A stretch of DNA of 40,063 nucleotides, taken from NCBI GenBank assembly GCA_035532035.1, contig DATKRS010000015.1, positions 1 to 40,063 on the forward strand. Reading direction: 5' to 3'. Source of the stretch: Candidatus Dormiibacterota bacterium (lineage in GTDB: Bacteria > Vulcanimicrobiota > Vulcanimicrobiia > Vulcanimicrobiales > Vulcanimicrobiaceae). How positions within the stretch are numbered: the stretch's first letter is position 1; each line of letters begins with the position of its first letter. Made by a program: the position numbers and the translations under genes. Under the pieces are notes generated by a model, which had not been told where the DNA came from, did not search any database, and saw only the letters and a list, made by a program, of their open reading frames with translations. Of this stretch, positions 1-8,552 are shown piece by piece.

Positions 1-1220
1 TAGTGCGTGTGCGTGAAGTTGCCCACGGCCGCTCCAGCCGCGCGAATCGCGTCGAGCGCGGCGCGCATGCCGAGCGGCTCTCGCGACCGCCCGACGGCGG
101 CGAAGTAGCATTCGGGGTCGATATTGAGCGTGCGCGTCTGCACCATCGCCACGGGAACGTTGCGCAGAAATGCCGCCGCCGCCGCCACTTCCTCTGCGTC
201 GTCGGTGACGCCGGGGTGCGTCAACAGATTGAGCGAGACCCGAAGGCCGCGCTCGACGGCGAGACGCGCGGACGCGAGGACGTCGTCGAGTTCGTATCCG
301 ATCGGCCGGTAGTAGGCCGCGTAGACGGCGGGACGAAAGGAGTTGAGGCTGATACGCACCGCGTCCAGCCCAGCGTCGATGCAGGTCCCGAGCGCACGCG
401 GCATGCTGCCGTTGGTGTTGAGATTGATCGTTCCGTTGCGGCGCTTCTCGCGAATGATGTCGATGGCCCGCGCAATCGCCGAGGACCGAAGCAACGGCTC
501 GCCTTCGCACCCTTGGCCGAAGGAGACGATGCCGTCGTCGACGCGCTCGAGATGCCGGATGGCCACGCGCGCCAGCTCCTGCGCAGAGATCTCATACGAG
601 ATCCGTTCCTGCGGCGAGGGAACGTGCGTCTGCGGCTCCTGCTCCGAGATGCAGCCGATGCAGCGGGCGTTGCACCGCGGGGAAACCGGAAGCGCCGCTT
701 CGCCGCGCTCGAGAAAGACGTTCTGCGCGGTGAAGCATCCGTACTCGCGCGAGCAACGGGCAACTTGTGCGAGCACGCGATTCTCTACGTCCTCCGCGAG
801 ACGGCGATCGAGCACCGCCTCCAGCTGACCCGGCTCGAAGCGCCGCGGGAGCCAATCCTCGCTCTCGTCCGTTCGCATCGCGGCAACGTGCAGCGTATCG
901 TTGAGGACGCAGGCAAAGGTGTAGCCGAAGAGCGGCAGAGCCGGCGCGTCCGGCTCCGATTCGTACGCAGGAACGAGAAGCCGCGTGTACCCTGCGGGTA
1001 AAGCAGCCGCAAGTGCGTAGCGTCTCGACGCCGGGCCCGAGGCCGTGAGCGGATGACGCTGCGGGAGAATCATCGGCATCGTTCCTGCCGGTGCGGCGAT
1101 CAACTCGTCGGCGTGCGCTTCGCGAACGACGCCGCCGTCGGCCAGAGGGACTGCCGTCTCGTCGAAGTAGATTCGACCGCGCCGATCGCAGTACGCGAGC
1201 CCCGCCGTTAGAGCTTCCAC
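1..1220 (-). CDS. Radical SAM protein (partial, runs off left edge)
   Basis: The minus frame from a GTG at 1220 is open to the window edge (406 codons visible). About 180 residues in lies CNARCIGC, the CX3CX2C cluster motif of radical SAM enzymes, whose three cysteines bind the 4Fe-4S cluster that cleaves S-adenosylmethionine. It is followed by SFGQGCEGEPLL, LNTNGS and AVRISLNSF, matching the strand order of a radical SAM barrel. The first ~165 residues (starting near AYCDRRGRIYFDE) form a separate N-terminal domain I cannot name. The GTG start overlaps the dapF stop by 13 bases, so translation is probably coupled and the gene is the last visible member of the miaB-to-dapF operon. Substrate unknown. 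The alternative minus-strand reading at 592-1368 is a shadow frame lacking the cysteine motif. Confidence 0.85.
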   Translation of the reverse strand, partial: MEALTAGLAYCDRRGRIYFDETAVPLADGGVVREAHADELIAAPAGTMPMILPQRHPLTASGPASRRYALAAALPAGYTRLLVPAYESEPDAPALPLFGYTFACVLNDTLHVAAMRTDESEDWLPRRFEPGQLEAVLDRRLAEDVENRVLAQVARCSREYGCFTAQNVFLERGEAALPVSPRCNARCIGCISEQEPQTHVPSPQERISYEISAQELARVAIRHLERVDDGIVSFGQGCEGEPLLRSSAIARAIDIIREKRRNGTINLNTNGSMPRALGTCIDAGLDAVRISLNSFRPAVYAAYYRPIGYELDDVLASARLAVERGLRVSLNLLTHPGVTDDAEEVAAAAAFLRNVPVAMVQTRTLNIDPECYFAAVGRSREPLGMRAALDAIRAAGAAVGNFTHTH

Positions 1221-1993
1221 GGGTCGATCGCCGTTTCGAAAACGCGCATCGCAGGGCCGGTGAGATGCGCTTCTCCTTCGCCGTCCCATTCGACGACCAA
1301 GACGCCGCCAGGAACGTGTACGTCGACCGGCGAGCGCGCGCGTCCGAGCGCGATGGCGGTAGCGGCACACGCGACGGCGCCGGTGCCGCACGCTTGCGTC
1401 AGCCCGACGCCGCGCTCCCAATGGCGCACGCGCAGGGCGTGCTCGTTCTCGACGACGGCGAGGTGGACGTTCGCGCCCTGCGGCAAGGCCGGCGAGCGTT
1501 GCAACGCGATCGCCGTCGCTACCAGATCCATGTCGTCGCCTGCGGCTCGCAACAGGACGACGTGGGGATTTCCGAGCGAGACGACGCGCGCCTGCGCGAG
1601 CTCGAGTGCGACCGATTCGAAACGCGGAACGCCCATTGCGACGCGAACGAGATACTGCGGCTCGCGGGCAACCACGCGCGTCGCAATGACGCCGGCTTCG
1701 GTCTCGACCATGAGAGCGGCGCCCTCGCCCGCCTCGTCGAGATAGCGTGCGACGCAGCGGATTCCGTTTCCGCACATCTCGGCTTCGCTACCATCCGCAT
1801 TGAAGACGCGCATCGCAACCTGCGCGATGCGTGACGAGCCGACCACGAGCAGACCGTCCGCTCCGATACCACCGCGCCGGTCGCAGAGGCACCGCGCGAG
1901 CTCGGGCCCCCGCTCGACGGCCGCTTCGCGCGCATCGACCACGACGAAGTCGTTGTGCGCGCCGTGCATCTTCACCAAACGCATGGAGTTCAT
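1208..1993 (-). CDS. dapF: Diaminopimelate epimerase DapF
   Basis: Converts LL- to meso-diaminopimelate, the last step before lysine and the source of the peptidoglycan cross-linking residue; cytoplasmic and cofactor-free. The 261-residue protein has both catalytic-cysteine motifs: MCGNGIRC with Cys74 and ACGTGA with Cys202. It also has the N-terminal KMHGAHNDF signature (usually KMHGLGNDF) and GNPHVV. Length is close to the family norm of 270-280. The ATG at 1993 has AAGGG about nine bases upstream; an in-frame ATG at 1984 is the alternative. It lies 12 bases after miaA and overlaps the downstream radical SAM gene. Confidence 0.96.
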   Translation of the reverse strand: MNSMRLVKMHGAHNDFVVVDAREAAVERGPELARCLCDRRGGIGADGLLVVGSSRIAQVAMRVFNADGSEAEMCGNGIRCVARYLDEAGEGAALMVETEAGVIATRVVAREPQYLVRVAMGVPRFESVALELAQARVVSLGNPHVVLLRAAGDDMDLVATAIALQRSPALPQGANVHLAVVENEHALRVRHWERGVGLTQACGTGAVACAATAIALGRARSPVDVHVPGGVLVVEWDGEGEAHLTGPAMRVFETAIDPWKL

Positions 1994-2005
1994 CGTGTAC
2001 GACCC

Positions 2006-2896
2006 TTACCGCCAACCCAGAGTTTCCCTTGCGAACGCCTCGAGAGCGTCCGCACGAACGCGGCGCGCGGTGCGCTCGCCGCGAAACCAGGCGCGTTGAC
2101 GCCGCGCATACCGCCGCGTCGCCCGCGCGAGCAACCGGCGAAGCTCTCCCGCCGTCGACCATCCACGGGCCCACGCGAGCGCGAGCGGGTAGCCGACCGC
2201 GTTCGAAGCGACCGCTTGTGCCCCGATGCGCTCGGCTTCGTCGACGAACCCGGCGGCGAGCATCGCGTCGACGCGCCGCTCGATGCGCGCGTCCAGCTCG
2301 TCGAGGGGCACGTCGAGCACCGCGTACGCAAAGCCGATACCCTGCGACGCAAGCGTCGGCAGAGCACCGTCGCGGTCCGGGGCCACGCCGCTCGCGAGGG
2401 CGACTTCTAATGCGCGCAGCACGCGATAGGTGTCCTCCGGATGGAGCGCCGCCGCTCGGACGGGATCCCGCGATGCGAGCCATGCGTGGAGCACGCCGGC
2501 GGGATGCACGCGTGCCTCGATCGCCAGGCGCTGCCGAAGGCCGCGATCGTACTGGGGAGCAAGAGCAACCTCCCCCGCGAGCGCACGCAGATAGAATCCC
2601 GTTCCGCCGGCGACGATCGTGCGCTTCGCGCGTGCGCGAATCTCTTGGATCGCACGTATCGCATCCAACGCGAAGCGCGCCGCCGAATATCGTTCGTACG
2701 GATCGACGATTCCGACGAGATGATGTGGAACAGTGGCGAGCTGCTCCGGCGTGGGAGCCGCGGTTCCAATCGGCATGTCGCGATAGATTTGGCGCGAGTC
2801 GGCTCCCACGATCTCCGCGTCGAACGCCCGGGCGAGCGCGAGTGCGGCCGCAGTCTTTCCGCAAGCGGTTGGACCGCCGAGCAGCAGGACGTCCAT
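2006..2896 (-). CDS. miaA: tRNA dimethylallyltransferase MiaA
   Basis: Transfers the dimethylallyl group to N6 of A37 in tRNAs reading UNN codons, giving i6A, the substrate of MiaB encoded upstream in the same operon. The 296-residue product has the P-loop GPTACGKT at residues 8-15, the ADSRQIYRDMPIGTA motif that binds the target base, a VGGTGFYLRAL-type motif (VAGGTGFYLRAL) and a C-terminal RRYARRQRAWFR segment typical of the family. The frame stays open far upstream, but homology begins at the ATG at 2896, five bases after the mutL stop, so that start is chosen. Having miaA and miaB in one operon would coordinate the two steps of ms2i6A synthesis. Confidence 0.96.
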   Translation of the reverse strand: MDVLLLGGPTACGKTAAALALARAFDAEIVGADSRQIYRDMPIGTAAPTPEQLATVPHHLVGIVDPYERYSAARFALDAIRAIQEIRARAKRTIVAGGTGFYLRALAGEVALAPQYDRGLRQRLAIEARVHPAGVLHAWLASRDPVRAAALHPEDTYRVLRALEVALASGVAPDRDGALPTLASQGIGFAYAVLDVPLDELDARIERRVDAMLAAGFVDEAERIGAQAVASNAVGYPLALAWARGWSTAGELRRLLARATRRYARRQRAWFRGERTARRVRADALEAFARETLGWR

Positions 2897-2901
2897 CGAC
2901 G

Positions 2902-4590
2902 CTAGCGTTTGAACAGACGCGCGATCTCGCTCGGCTCCAAGCGCACCATCGTCGGCCGTCCGTGCGGACAGTGCATCGGGTTCGAGCATGATCCGAGGCG
3001 CCGCACGAGCGTCGCCATCTCCTCCATTTCGAGCCGCTCGCCAGCAACGGTCACGGAGTGGCACGCGAGCGATGCCCAGACGCGCTCGCGAGCGTCGCGC
3101 TGCTTCCTCCCGTCGGTCAGGTCGTCGAGAAATCCCGCGAGATCGAAGGCCCGCGCCCCGTAGCCGGCGGGCGTTGCAACGATGCGATAGCTGCGCTCTC
3201 CGAACGACTCGATCTCGAGACCGCCCTCGGCGAGCGCATCGAGAACGTGCGCGAGCGCGTCGCTCTGCGTCGCGTCGAGATCCACGACGTACGGCACCAG
3301 GAGCGGCTCGCTCGCAACGTGAGCGACGATCGCCTCGTATGCGACGCGCTCGTGCGCGGCATGCTGATCCACGAGGAGCAGCGCCTCGCCGTCCGTGGCC
3401 ACGATGTACGTTCGGTCGACCTGACCGAGCACGCGCAGACCGCCGTCGCCGTTCTCGCTCGCGATCGCGCCAGCGTTCTCGAACAGCGTCACCGCAGCGG
3501 GAACGCCGCTCGCCATCGCGGAGAACGTAACGCTGCCGGTGCTTCCGGCATGGTCTTGCAAGCGTTGCGCTGCATCTTCGCGCAGCGTCGATGCAATCGT
3601 CCTGCGAACGGCATCGAGCACTTGCGCGCCGTAGCGAAAACGCACCTCGCTCTTGGTCGGATGGACGTTTGCGTCGATGTTCTCCGGCGGGAGATCGAGA
3701 AAGAGGACGCCGTACGGCTGTCGACCCAGCATGGTAAACGTCGCGTAACCTGCGCTCCACGCCCCCGCCATCGCTCCGCCGCGTACCGCGCGGCCGTTGA
3801 CGAAGAGCAACTGCAGACGGCGGTCCGGGCGATCGTTCCCCGGCGTGCTGATGAAGCCGCTCAGGCTTCCTCCGAGCGTTCGATCGGCCTGCGCGAGCGG
3901 AATCAGCGCACTCGCGGCCTGTCGCCCGAAGACCATCGCGAGCCGCTCGCGCGGATCGTCGCTCGCCGGCATAACCCACACGTCTTTGCCGTCGTGACGC
4001 AGCGTAAAGGTGATTCTCGGATACGCGAGCGCAAAGGTGGAGAGCAGGCCGGAGATGCGGGCAAACTCGGCGCCTGGCGAGCGCAAAAACTCGCGGCGCG
4101 CCGGCACCTCCGCGAAGAGGTGACGTGCTCGCACGCGCGTGCCCGGGGGCGCCGCGAACGGCTCGACCGCCGACGATGCTTCCGCGTGCGCCGTGACGCG
4201 CGAACCGATCGGTGCGTCGCGCGTCCGCGAAACGATCTCCAGCTCGCTCACGGCGGCAATCGACGCCAATCCCTCGCCCCGAAACCCGAGGGTTGCGATC
4301 GCATGCAGATCGGCCGCAGCCGCGAGCTTGCTGGTCGCGTGCCGCGTAACAGCGAGCGCGAGCTGCTCAGGCGCGATCCCCGCGCCGTCGTCGATCACCT
4401 CCACGAGATCGGCGCCGCCGCGCTCTACGCTCACGGTGACGCGGGCGGCGCGGGCATCGACGGCATTCTCGACCAACTCCTTCACCACCGATGCCGGGCG
4501 CTCGATCACTTCGCCCGCGGCAATCTGACCGACCGTCACCGCGTCGAGAAGCCGAATCGTTGGACTCGGCTCCGAATCAGTCTTAGGCAT
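2902..4590 (-). CDS. mutL: DNA mismatch repair protein MutL (endonuclease type)
   Basis: A 562-residue GHKL ATPase that couples mismatch recognition by MutS to strand removal. The N-terminal ATPase motifs are present: ENAVDARA (variant of ELVDNSLDA-type motif I), DDGAGI, RGEGLASI and GTRVRARHLF. Near residue 407 is DQHAAHERVAYE, matching the DQHA(X)2E(X)4E metal-binding motif of nicking MutL proteins, and near residue 541 is CPHGRPT, also part of that active site. This fits organisms lacking MutH and Dam. The open frame extends upstream into mutS, but homology starts at the ATG at 4590, whose ATGCCTAA overlaps the mutS stop, giving translational coupling. Confidence 0.96.
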   Translation of the reverse strand: MPKTDSEPSPTIRLLDAVTVGQIAAGEVIERPASVVKELVENAVDARAARVTVSVERGGADLVEVIDDGAGIAPEQLALAVTRHATSKLAAAADLHAIATLGFRGEGLASIAAVSELEIVSRTRDAPIGSRVTAHAEASSAVEPFAAPPGTRVRARHLFAEVPARREFLRSPGAEFARISGLLSTFALAYPRITFTLRHDGKDVWVMPASDDPRERLAMVFGRQAASALIPLAQADRTLGGSLSGFISTPGNDRPDRRLQLLFVNGRAVRGGAMAGAWSAGYATFTMLGRQPYGVLFLDLPPENIDANVHPTKSEVRFRYGAQVLDAVRRTIASTLREDAAQRLQDHAGSTGSVTFSAMASGVPAAVTLFENAGAIASENGDGGLRVLGQVDRTYIVATDGEALLLVDQHAAHERVAYEAIVAHVASEPLLVPYVVDLDATQSDALAHVLDALAEGGLEIESFGERSYRIVATPAGYGARAFDLAGFLDDLTDGRKQRDARERVWASLACHSVTVAGERLEMEEMATLVRRLGSCSNPMHCPHGRPTMVRLEPSEIARLFKR

Positions 4591-7069
4591 CGGGACGTAG
4601 GAAGGAGAGCTGGAGCTCGGACGGCGTGGGCTTGCGCAAGCGCCGTCGCAGCGGGACGTTCGCTTCGACGTCGGCGTTGCCCGAGAGCGCATCGGCGACT
4701 TCGCGGGCGCGCTCGATGACGGCCTCGGGCAAGCCCGCCATGCGCGCGACCTCGATGCCGAAGCTGCGCGACGAACTTCCCGGCTGAACGCGATGCGAAA
4801 AGACCGGCGCGCCGTCGCGAGCCGTGTTCTCCACCGCCGTGATGTGATGGTTAGCAACGAACGGCCAGTGCTCGGCGAGCGCGCACAGCTCGTGAAAGTG
4901 TGTCGCGAAGAGCACCATAGGCGTCTGCTCTTCGAGGCCGAGCAGATACTCGCAGATCGCCTGCGCGATCGCAAGCCCATCGATCGTACCGGTTCCACGC
5001 CCAACCTCGTCGATGAGCAACAGCGAACGCCGCGTGCTTCGACGCAGAATGTTGGCGGCCTCGGTCATCTCCATATAAAAGGTAGAGTGTCCGGCAGCGA
5101 GGTCGTCCCCCGCACCGATGCGCGTGAAGATTCGGTCGACGATCCCGAGCTCCATCGTTTTCGCCGGAACGAACGAACCGATCTGCGCCATGATGACGAG
5201 CAAGCCCGCCTGGCGCAGATAGGTGGATTTGCCGCCCATGTTCGGCCCGGTCAGCAAGATGAAGCGCTGATCGTGCGAGCGCAGCCGAAGGTCGTTCGGC
5301 ACGAAGCTCGCGTGCAGGACCGCTTCCATTACCGGATGGCGCCCGTCTTCTATCGCAATCGCGCTCGCGTCGGCGAAGGTTGGGCGAACGTATCCGCGCT
5401 CCGCGGCGCAGTGCGCGAGCGCGCAGAATACGTCGATTTCGGCGAGTGCGTGCGCCGCTTCGAGCAGCGCGGCGGTGCGCGCCGCGACGCGCTCGCAGAG
5501 TGCGCCGTAGAGGCGCTCTTCGATACGCTCTTGGCGCGTCTGCGCGGTCGAGATCGCGAGCTCAAGCTCCTTGAGCTCCGGGGTGATGTAACGCTCGCCG
5601 TTCGCAAGCGTCTGCTTTCGCACGTACTCCGGCGGAAGCTCGCCCGCATACGAACGGCTAATCTCGATCGCGTAGCCGAATGGGCTTGCGTACTTCAGCC
5701 TCAGCGTCTTGATGCCGGTCCGCCGGCGCTCGCGCTCCTCGAGCTCCGAGAGTTTCGAGCGCGCGTCGCTGCGCAGGCTCACGCATTCTGCAAGCTCCGC
5801 ATCGGCATCAGGACGAATGACGCCGCCTGCGGAAACGAGGAGCGGCGGCTCGTCGACGAGCGTCGCACGCAGATCGCCCAGGAGATCGCCGAACCCGCCG
5901 AGGACCGCGAGGCGCGACGCGAACGCCTCCGGGAGAGAAGCGCGCAACGGCTCGAAGATCTCGAGCGTCCTGCGCAGCGACGCGAGATCCCGCGGCGTCG
6001 CGCGCCCAAAGCGCACGCGCTGCGCGATGCGCTCGAGATCGAAACATCCCCGAAGCAGCTCGCGAACGGCCCCTCTGCGGGCGTGTTCCGCGAGCATCAC
6101 CTGCACGGCGTCCTGTCGATCGGAGATTCGCCGCGGGTCGAGGAGCGGTGCGAGGATCCAGCGAGCGAGCGTTCGCGATCCCATGGCCGTCTCGCAGCAG
6201 TCGAGCGTCGCGAGCAGCGTCGCGCGCGGGTTCTGCCCATCGGCCTTCGTCAGCTCTAGATGTTTACGCGTCGACGGATCGAGCGCGAGAAAACCGCGCG
6301 AGCGATAAGGCTGCGGATCCAATATCAGCGACGTGCCGCACAGAGCGGTCCGCCGAACGAACGCGCCGAGCGCATCAAGCGCGCGGTGGATCGCCATCGA
6401 CTCGTCGAGAGAGAACCCGTCGATCGCGCCGCGATCCCGTTCCTCCACGACACCGAGGACGGGCGCCGCAAAGCGCGCGCCGAGCTCTTCGACGGCGAAG
6501 GCCATCGTCGCTCGAATCTCCGTAGGGAGGTCCGCGATGACCTCCGTAGGCGCGACGCGAACCAGCTCCGCCATCATTTCGTCGTATGCGTCCTCGTCGG
6601 CAAAGGCGGTAGCGGCGCATTGTCCCGTCGAGACGTCTGCGTAGGCGAGCGCAAAGGCGTCGCCCAGCGCGGCGATCGCGCAGAGGTAGTTGTTGGTCTT
6701 CCCGTCGAGAAACTGTTCTTCGATCAGCGTCCCGGGGGTGACGATGCGCGTGACGTCGCGGGCGACCAGCTTGTTCGGCTGAGGCGCCTCGAGTTGATCG
6801 GCAAGCGCGACGACGAAACGCTGTTGCACGAGCTTCGCCAGATACTGCGTCAGCGCGTGATGCGGCACGCCCGCCATCGCGACGCGCCGACCGCCGCCCG
6901 CTTCCTTACTCGTCAACGCGATCTGCAGCGCGCGCGCAACCGTCTCCGCGTCCTCTCCGTAGGCTTCGTAGAAGTCGCCGACGCGCGAGAGCAATATCGC
7001 CTCGGGATGCCGCGCCTTCATCCCGAAGTACTGCTCGAGCATCGGCGGGTACTTGCGCGCTTGGCTCAC
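4583..7069 (-). CDS. mutS: DNA mismatch repair protein MutS
   Basis: Mismatch-recognition ATPase of 828 residues, close to the usual 850. The N-terminal domain has GDFYEAYGEDA (residues 31-41), containing the Phe33-X-Glu35 pair that stacks on the mispaired base. The C-terminal ABC ATPase has Walker A GPNMGGKST near residue 607, Walker B LLIDEVGRGT near 685 and an ATHFHEL segment. The start is GTG at 7069, with a GAGG ribosome-binding sequence about ten bases upstream. It lies 13 bases after miaB and overlaps mutL by 8 bases, so MutS and MutL are made together. Confidence 0.97.
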   Translation of the reverse strand: MSQARKYPPMLEQYFGMKARHPEAILLSRVGDFYEAYGEDAETVARALQIALTSKEAGGGRRVAMAGVPHHALTQYLAKLVQQRFVVALADQLEAPQPNKLVARDVTRIVTPGTLIEEQFLDGKTNNYLCAIAALGDAFALAYADVSTGQCAATAFADEDAYDEMMAELVRVAPTEVIADLPTEIRATMAFAVEELGARFAAPVLGVVEERDRGAIDGFSLDESMAIHRALDALGAFVRRTALCGTSLILDPQPYRSRGFLALDPSTRKHLELTKADGQNPRATLLATLDCCETAMGSRTLARWILAPLLDPRRISDRQDAVQVMLAEHARRGAVRELLRGCFDLERIAQRVRFGRATPRDLASLRRTLEIFEPLRASLPEAFASRLAVLGGFGDLLGDLRATLVDEPPLLVSAGGVIRPDADAELAECVSLRSDARSKLSELEERERRRTGIKTLRLKYASPFGYAIEISRSYAGELPPEYVRKQTLANGERYITPELKELELAISTAQTRQERIEERLYGALCERVAARTAALLEAAHALAEIDVFCALAHCAAERGYVRPTFADASAIAIEDGRHPVMEAVLHASFVPNDLRLRSHDQRFILLTGPNMGGKSTYLRQAGLLVIMAQIGSFVPAKTMELGIVDRIFTRIGAGDDLAAGHSTFYMEMTEAANILRRSTRRSLLLIDEVGRGTGTIDGLAIAQAICEYLLGLEEQTPMVLFATHFHELCALAEHWPFVANHHITAVENTARDGAPVFSHRVQPGSSSRSFGIEVARMAGLPEAVIERAREVADALSGNADVEANVPLRRRLRKPTPSELQLSFLRPDA

Positions 7070-7082
7070 GCCCGCGCCTGCC

Positions 7083-8504
7083 TCATCCGGCGATCAGATC
7101 GATTGCCGGCTGCGCGACGCGGATCCCCTCGTCGCGAACGCGCGCGGCGCGACGCACGACCCGCCCCGTGCAACCCCAGAGATGCGACGCGTCGATCGAC
7201 ACGTCGAGCCACGGCGTGCGCGCGTATGCCGTATCGTCGAAATCCGGCGGCTTCGCAGCGACGACCGTCACGTTGTCGCCGCTCTTTGCGGCGAGCCTGG
7301 CGTTGTCTTTCTTCGAGCTCCCTACGATCAAGCAACGCACCGTCGTGCCGATCTTGCGCGTGTGATACGCTTGCGTCGCCGCGTTCTGTGCGTCGACGAG
7401 CCGGCGAAACCGCTGCGCGACCACCGCCGGATCCACCTGGTCCCACGCAGCCGCGGGCGTCCCGCGCCGCTGCGAGTACATGAAGGTGAAGGCGTTTGCG
7501 AATACTCCGCTGCGCACGATATCGAGCGTCTGCGCGAAATCGTCCTCGGTTTCGCCCGGGAAGCCGACGATGAGGTCGGTGGTGATCGCCCAGCCGGGCA
7601 GCGAACGCCGTATCCACGCCACGCGTTCTTCGAAACCCGCGCGCGTATACTTGCGATTCATGCGCCGCAGCATCGCGTCGCTGCCCGATTGAAGCGGTAG
7701 ATGGATGCGAGGGTTCATGCCGGTAACGGCCGCGAGGTCGGCGATCGTCTTCTCCGTGAAGTCCTTCGGATGCGGCGAGATGAACGTGAGGCGCTCGAGG
7801 CCGTCGAGGGCGGCGACGGCTCGGCAGAGGTCGCCGAAGTCCGCGCCGTCGGCCGGGTCGCGCCACGCGTTTACGGTCTGACCGACGAGCATCACCTCGC
7901 GGGCGCCCGCCCTCAGTCGATCGCTAACCTCGCCGAGAATCGCGTTCTTCGCGCGATGATCGAAACGACCGCGCACGTGCGGAACGATGCAGAACGTGCA
8001 ATAGTAGGAACAGCCGCGCTGCACCGTGACGAATGCGCGCAGGTGCGAGAACGCGTCTGCGAGGCCATCGGCCGTGCCGCCGAACGGCTGGAGCAAGAGC
8101 GCGTCGCTCGCAATCGTTTCGTCATCGAGCGCAGCGAGATCGTCGTACTCCGCGCGCCACGCGTCGAGGCGGTCTGCGAACGCGGCGAGCTCCTTCGTGC
8201 CGAAGACCGCGTCGACGTGCGGGGCGCGCGCGCGCATCCGATCGCGATCCTGCTCGGCAAGGCAGCCGACGACGACGAGCCGCACGCGAGGATCTCGCTC
8301 CTTCAACAGCTTGAAGTGGTGGATGCGGCCGTACGCGCGACGCTCGGCATTGTCGCGCACGGTGCATGTATTGACGACGACGACGTTCGCCTCTTCCGGT
8401 CGCTGCGCTACCGCATAGCCGGCGGCGACGGCGCGATCCGCAATATACTGCGAATCTGCCTCATTCATCTGACAGCCGAAGGTTTCAATGTAAACGCGCG
8501 CCAT
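7083..8504 (-). CDS. miaB: tRNA-2-methylthio-N6-dimethylallyladenosine synthase MiaB
   Basis: Radical SAM methylthiotransferase that converts i6A37 to ms2i6A37 in tRNA. The 473-residue protein shows the complete cysteine set: Cys11 (FGCQMN), Cys47 (NTCTVR) and Cys81 (VGCLAEQ) for the auxiliary cluster, and Cys165, Cys169 and Cys172 (GCSYYCTFC) for the radical SAM cluster. VPHVRGR and HLPLQSGSD are further family signatures, and the C-terminal ~70 residues correspond to the TRAM RNA-binding domain. The open frame extends upstream, but homology begins at the ATG at 8504 (MARVYIETFGCQ). First gene of the minus-strand operon; it diverges from der across 48 bases that must hold both promoters. Confidence 0.97.
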   Translation of the reverse strand: MARVYIETFGCQMNEADSQYIADRAVAAGYAVAQRPEEANVVVVNTCTVRDNAERRAYGRIHHFKLLKERDPRVRLVVVGCLAEQDRDRMRARAPHVDAVFGTKELAAFADRLDAWRAEYDDLAALDDETIASDALLLQPFGGTADGLADAFSHLRAFVTVQRGCSYYCTFCIVPHVRGRFDHRAKNAILGEVSDRLRAGAREVMLVGQTVNAWRDPADGADFGDLCRAVAALDGLERLTFISPHPKDFTEKTIADLAAVTGMNPRIHLPLQSGSDAMLRRMNRKYTRAGFEERVAWIRRSLPGWAITTDLIVGFPGETEDDFAQTLDIVRSGVFANAFTFMYSQRRGTPAAAWDQVDPAVVAQRFRRLVDAQNAATQAYHTRKIGTTVRCLIVGSSKKDNARLAAKSGDNVTVVAAKPPDFDDTAYARTPWLDVSIDASHLWGCTGRVVRRAARVRDEGIRVAQPAIDLIAG

Positions 8505-8552
8505 GTCCGTTGCTTGAGGGACTGCATTTCCCGTTGGCGAAGGCTTCTCCCC

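Noticed and set aside
3-1001. Long plus-strand ORF opposite the radical SAM gene
   Set aside because: Arg-rich, no motif; the minus frame contains the cluster cysteines and typical secondary structure.
2897-3979. N-terminal extension of miaA
   Set aside because: It runs through mutL in another frame, and MiaA similarity begins at the ATG at 2896.
3058-4719. 553-codon plus-strand ORF opposite mutL
   Set aside because: Antisense shadow caused by high GC; mutL motifs fill the other strand.
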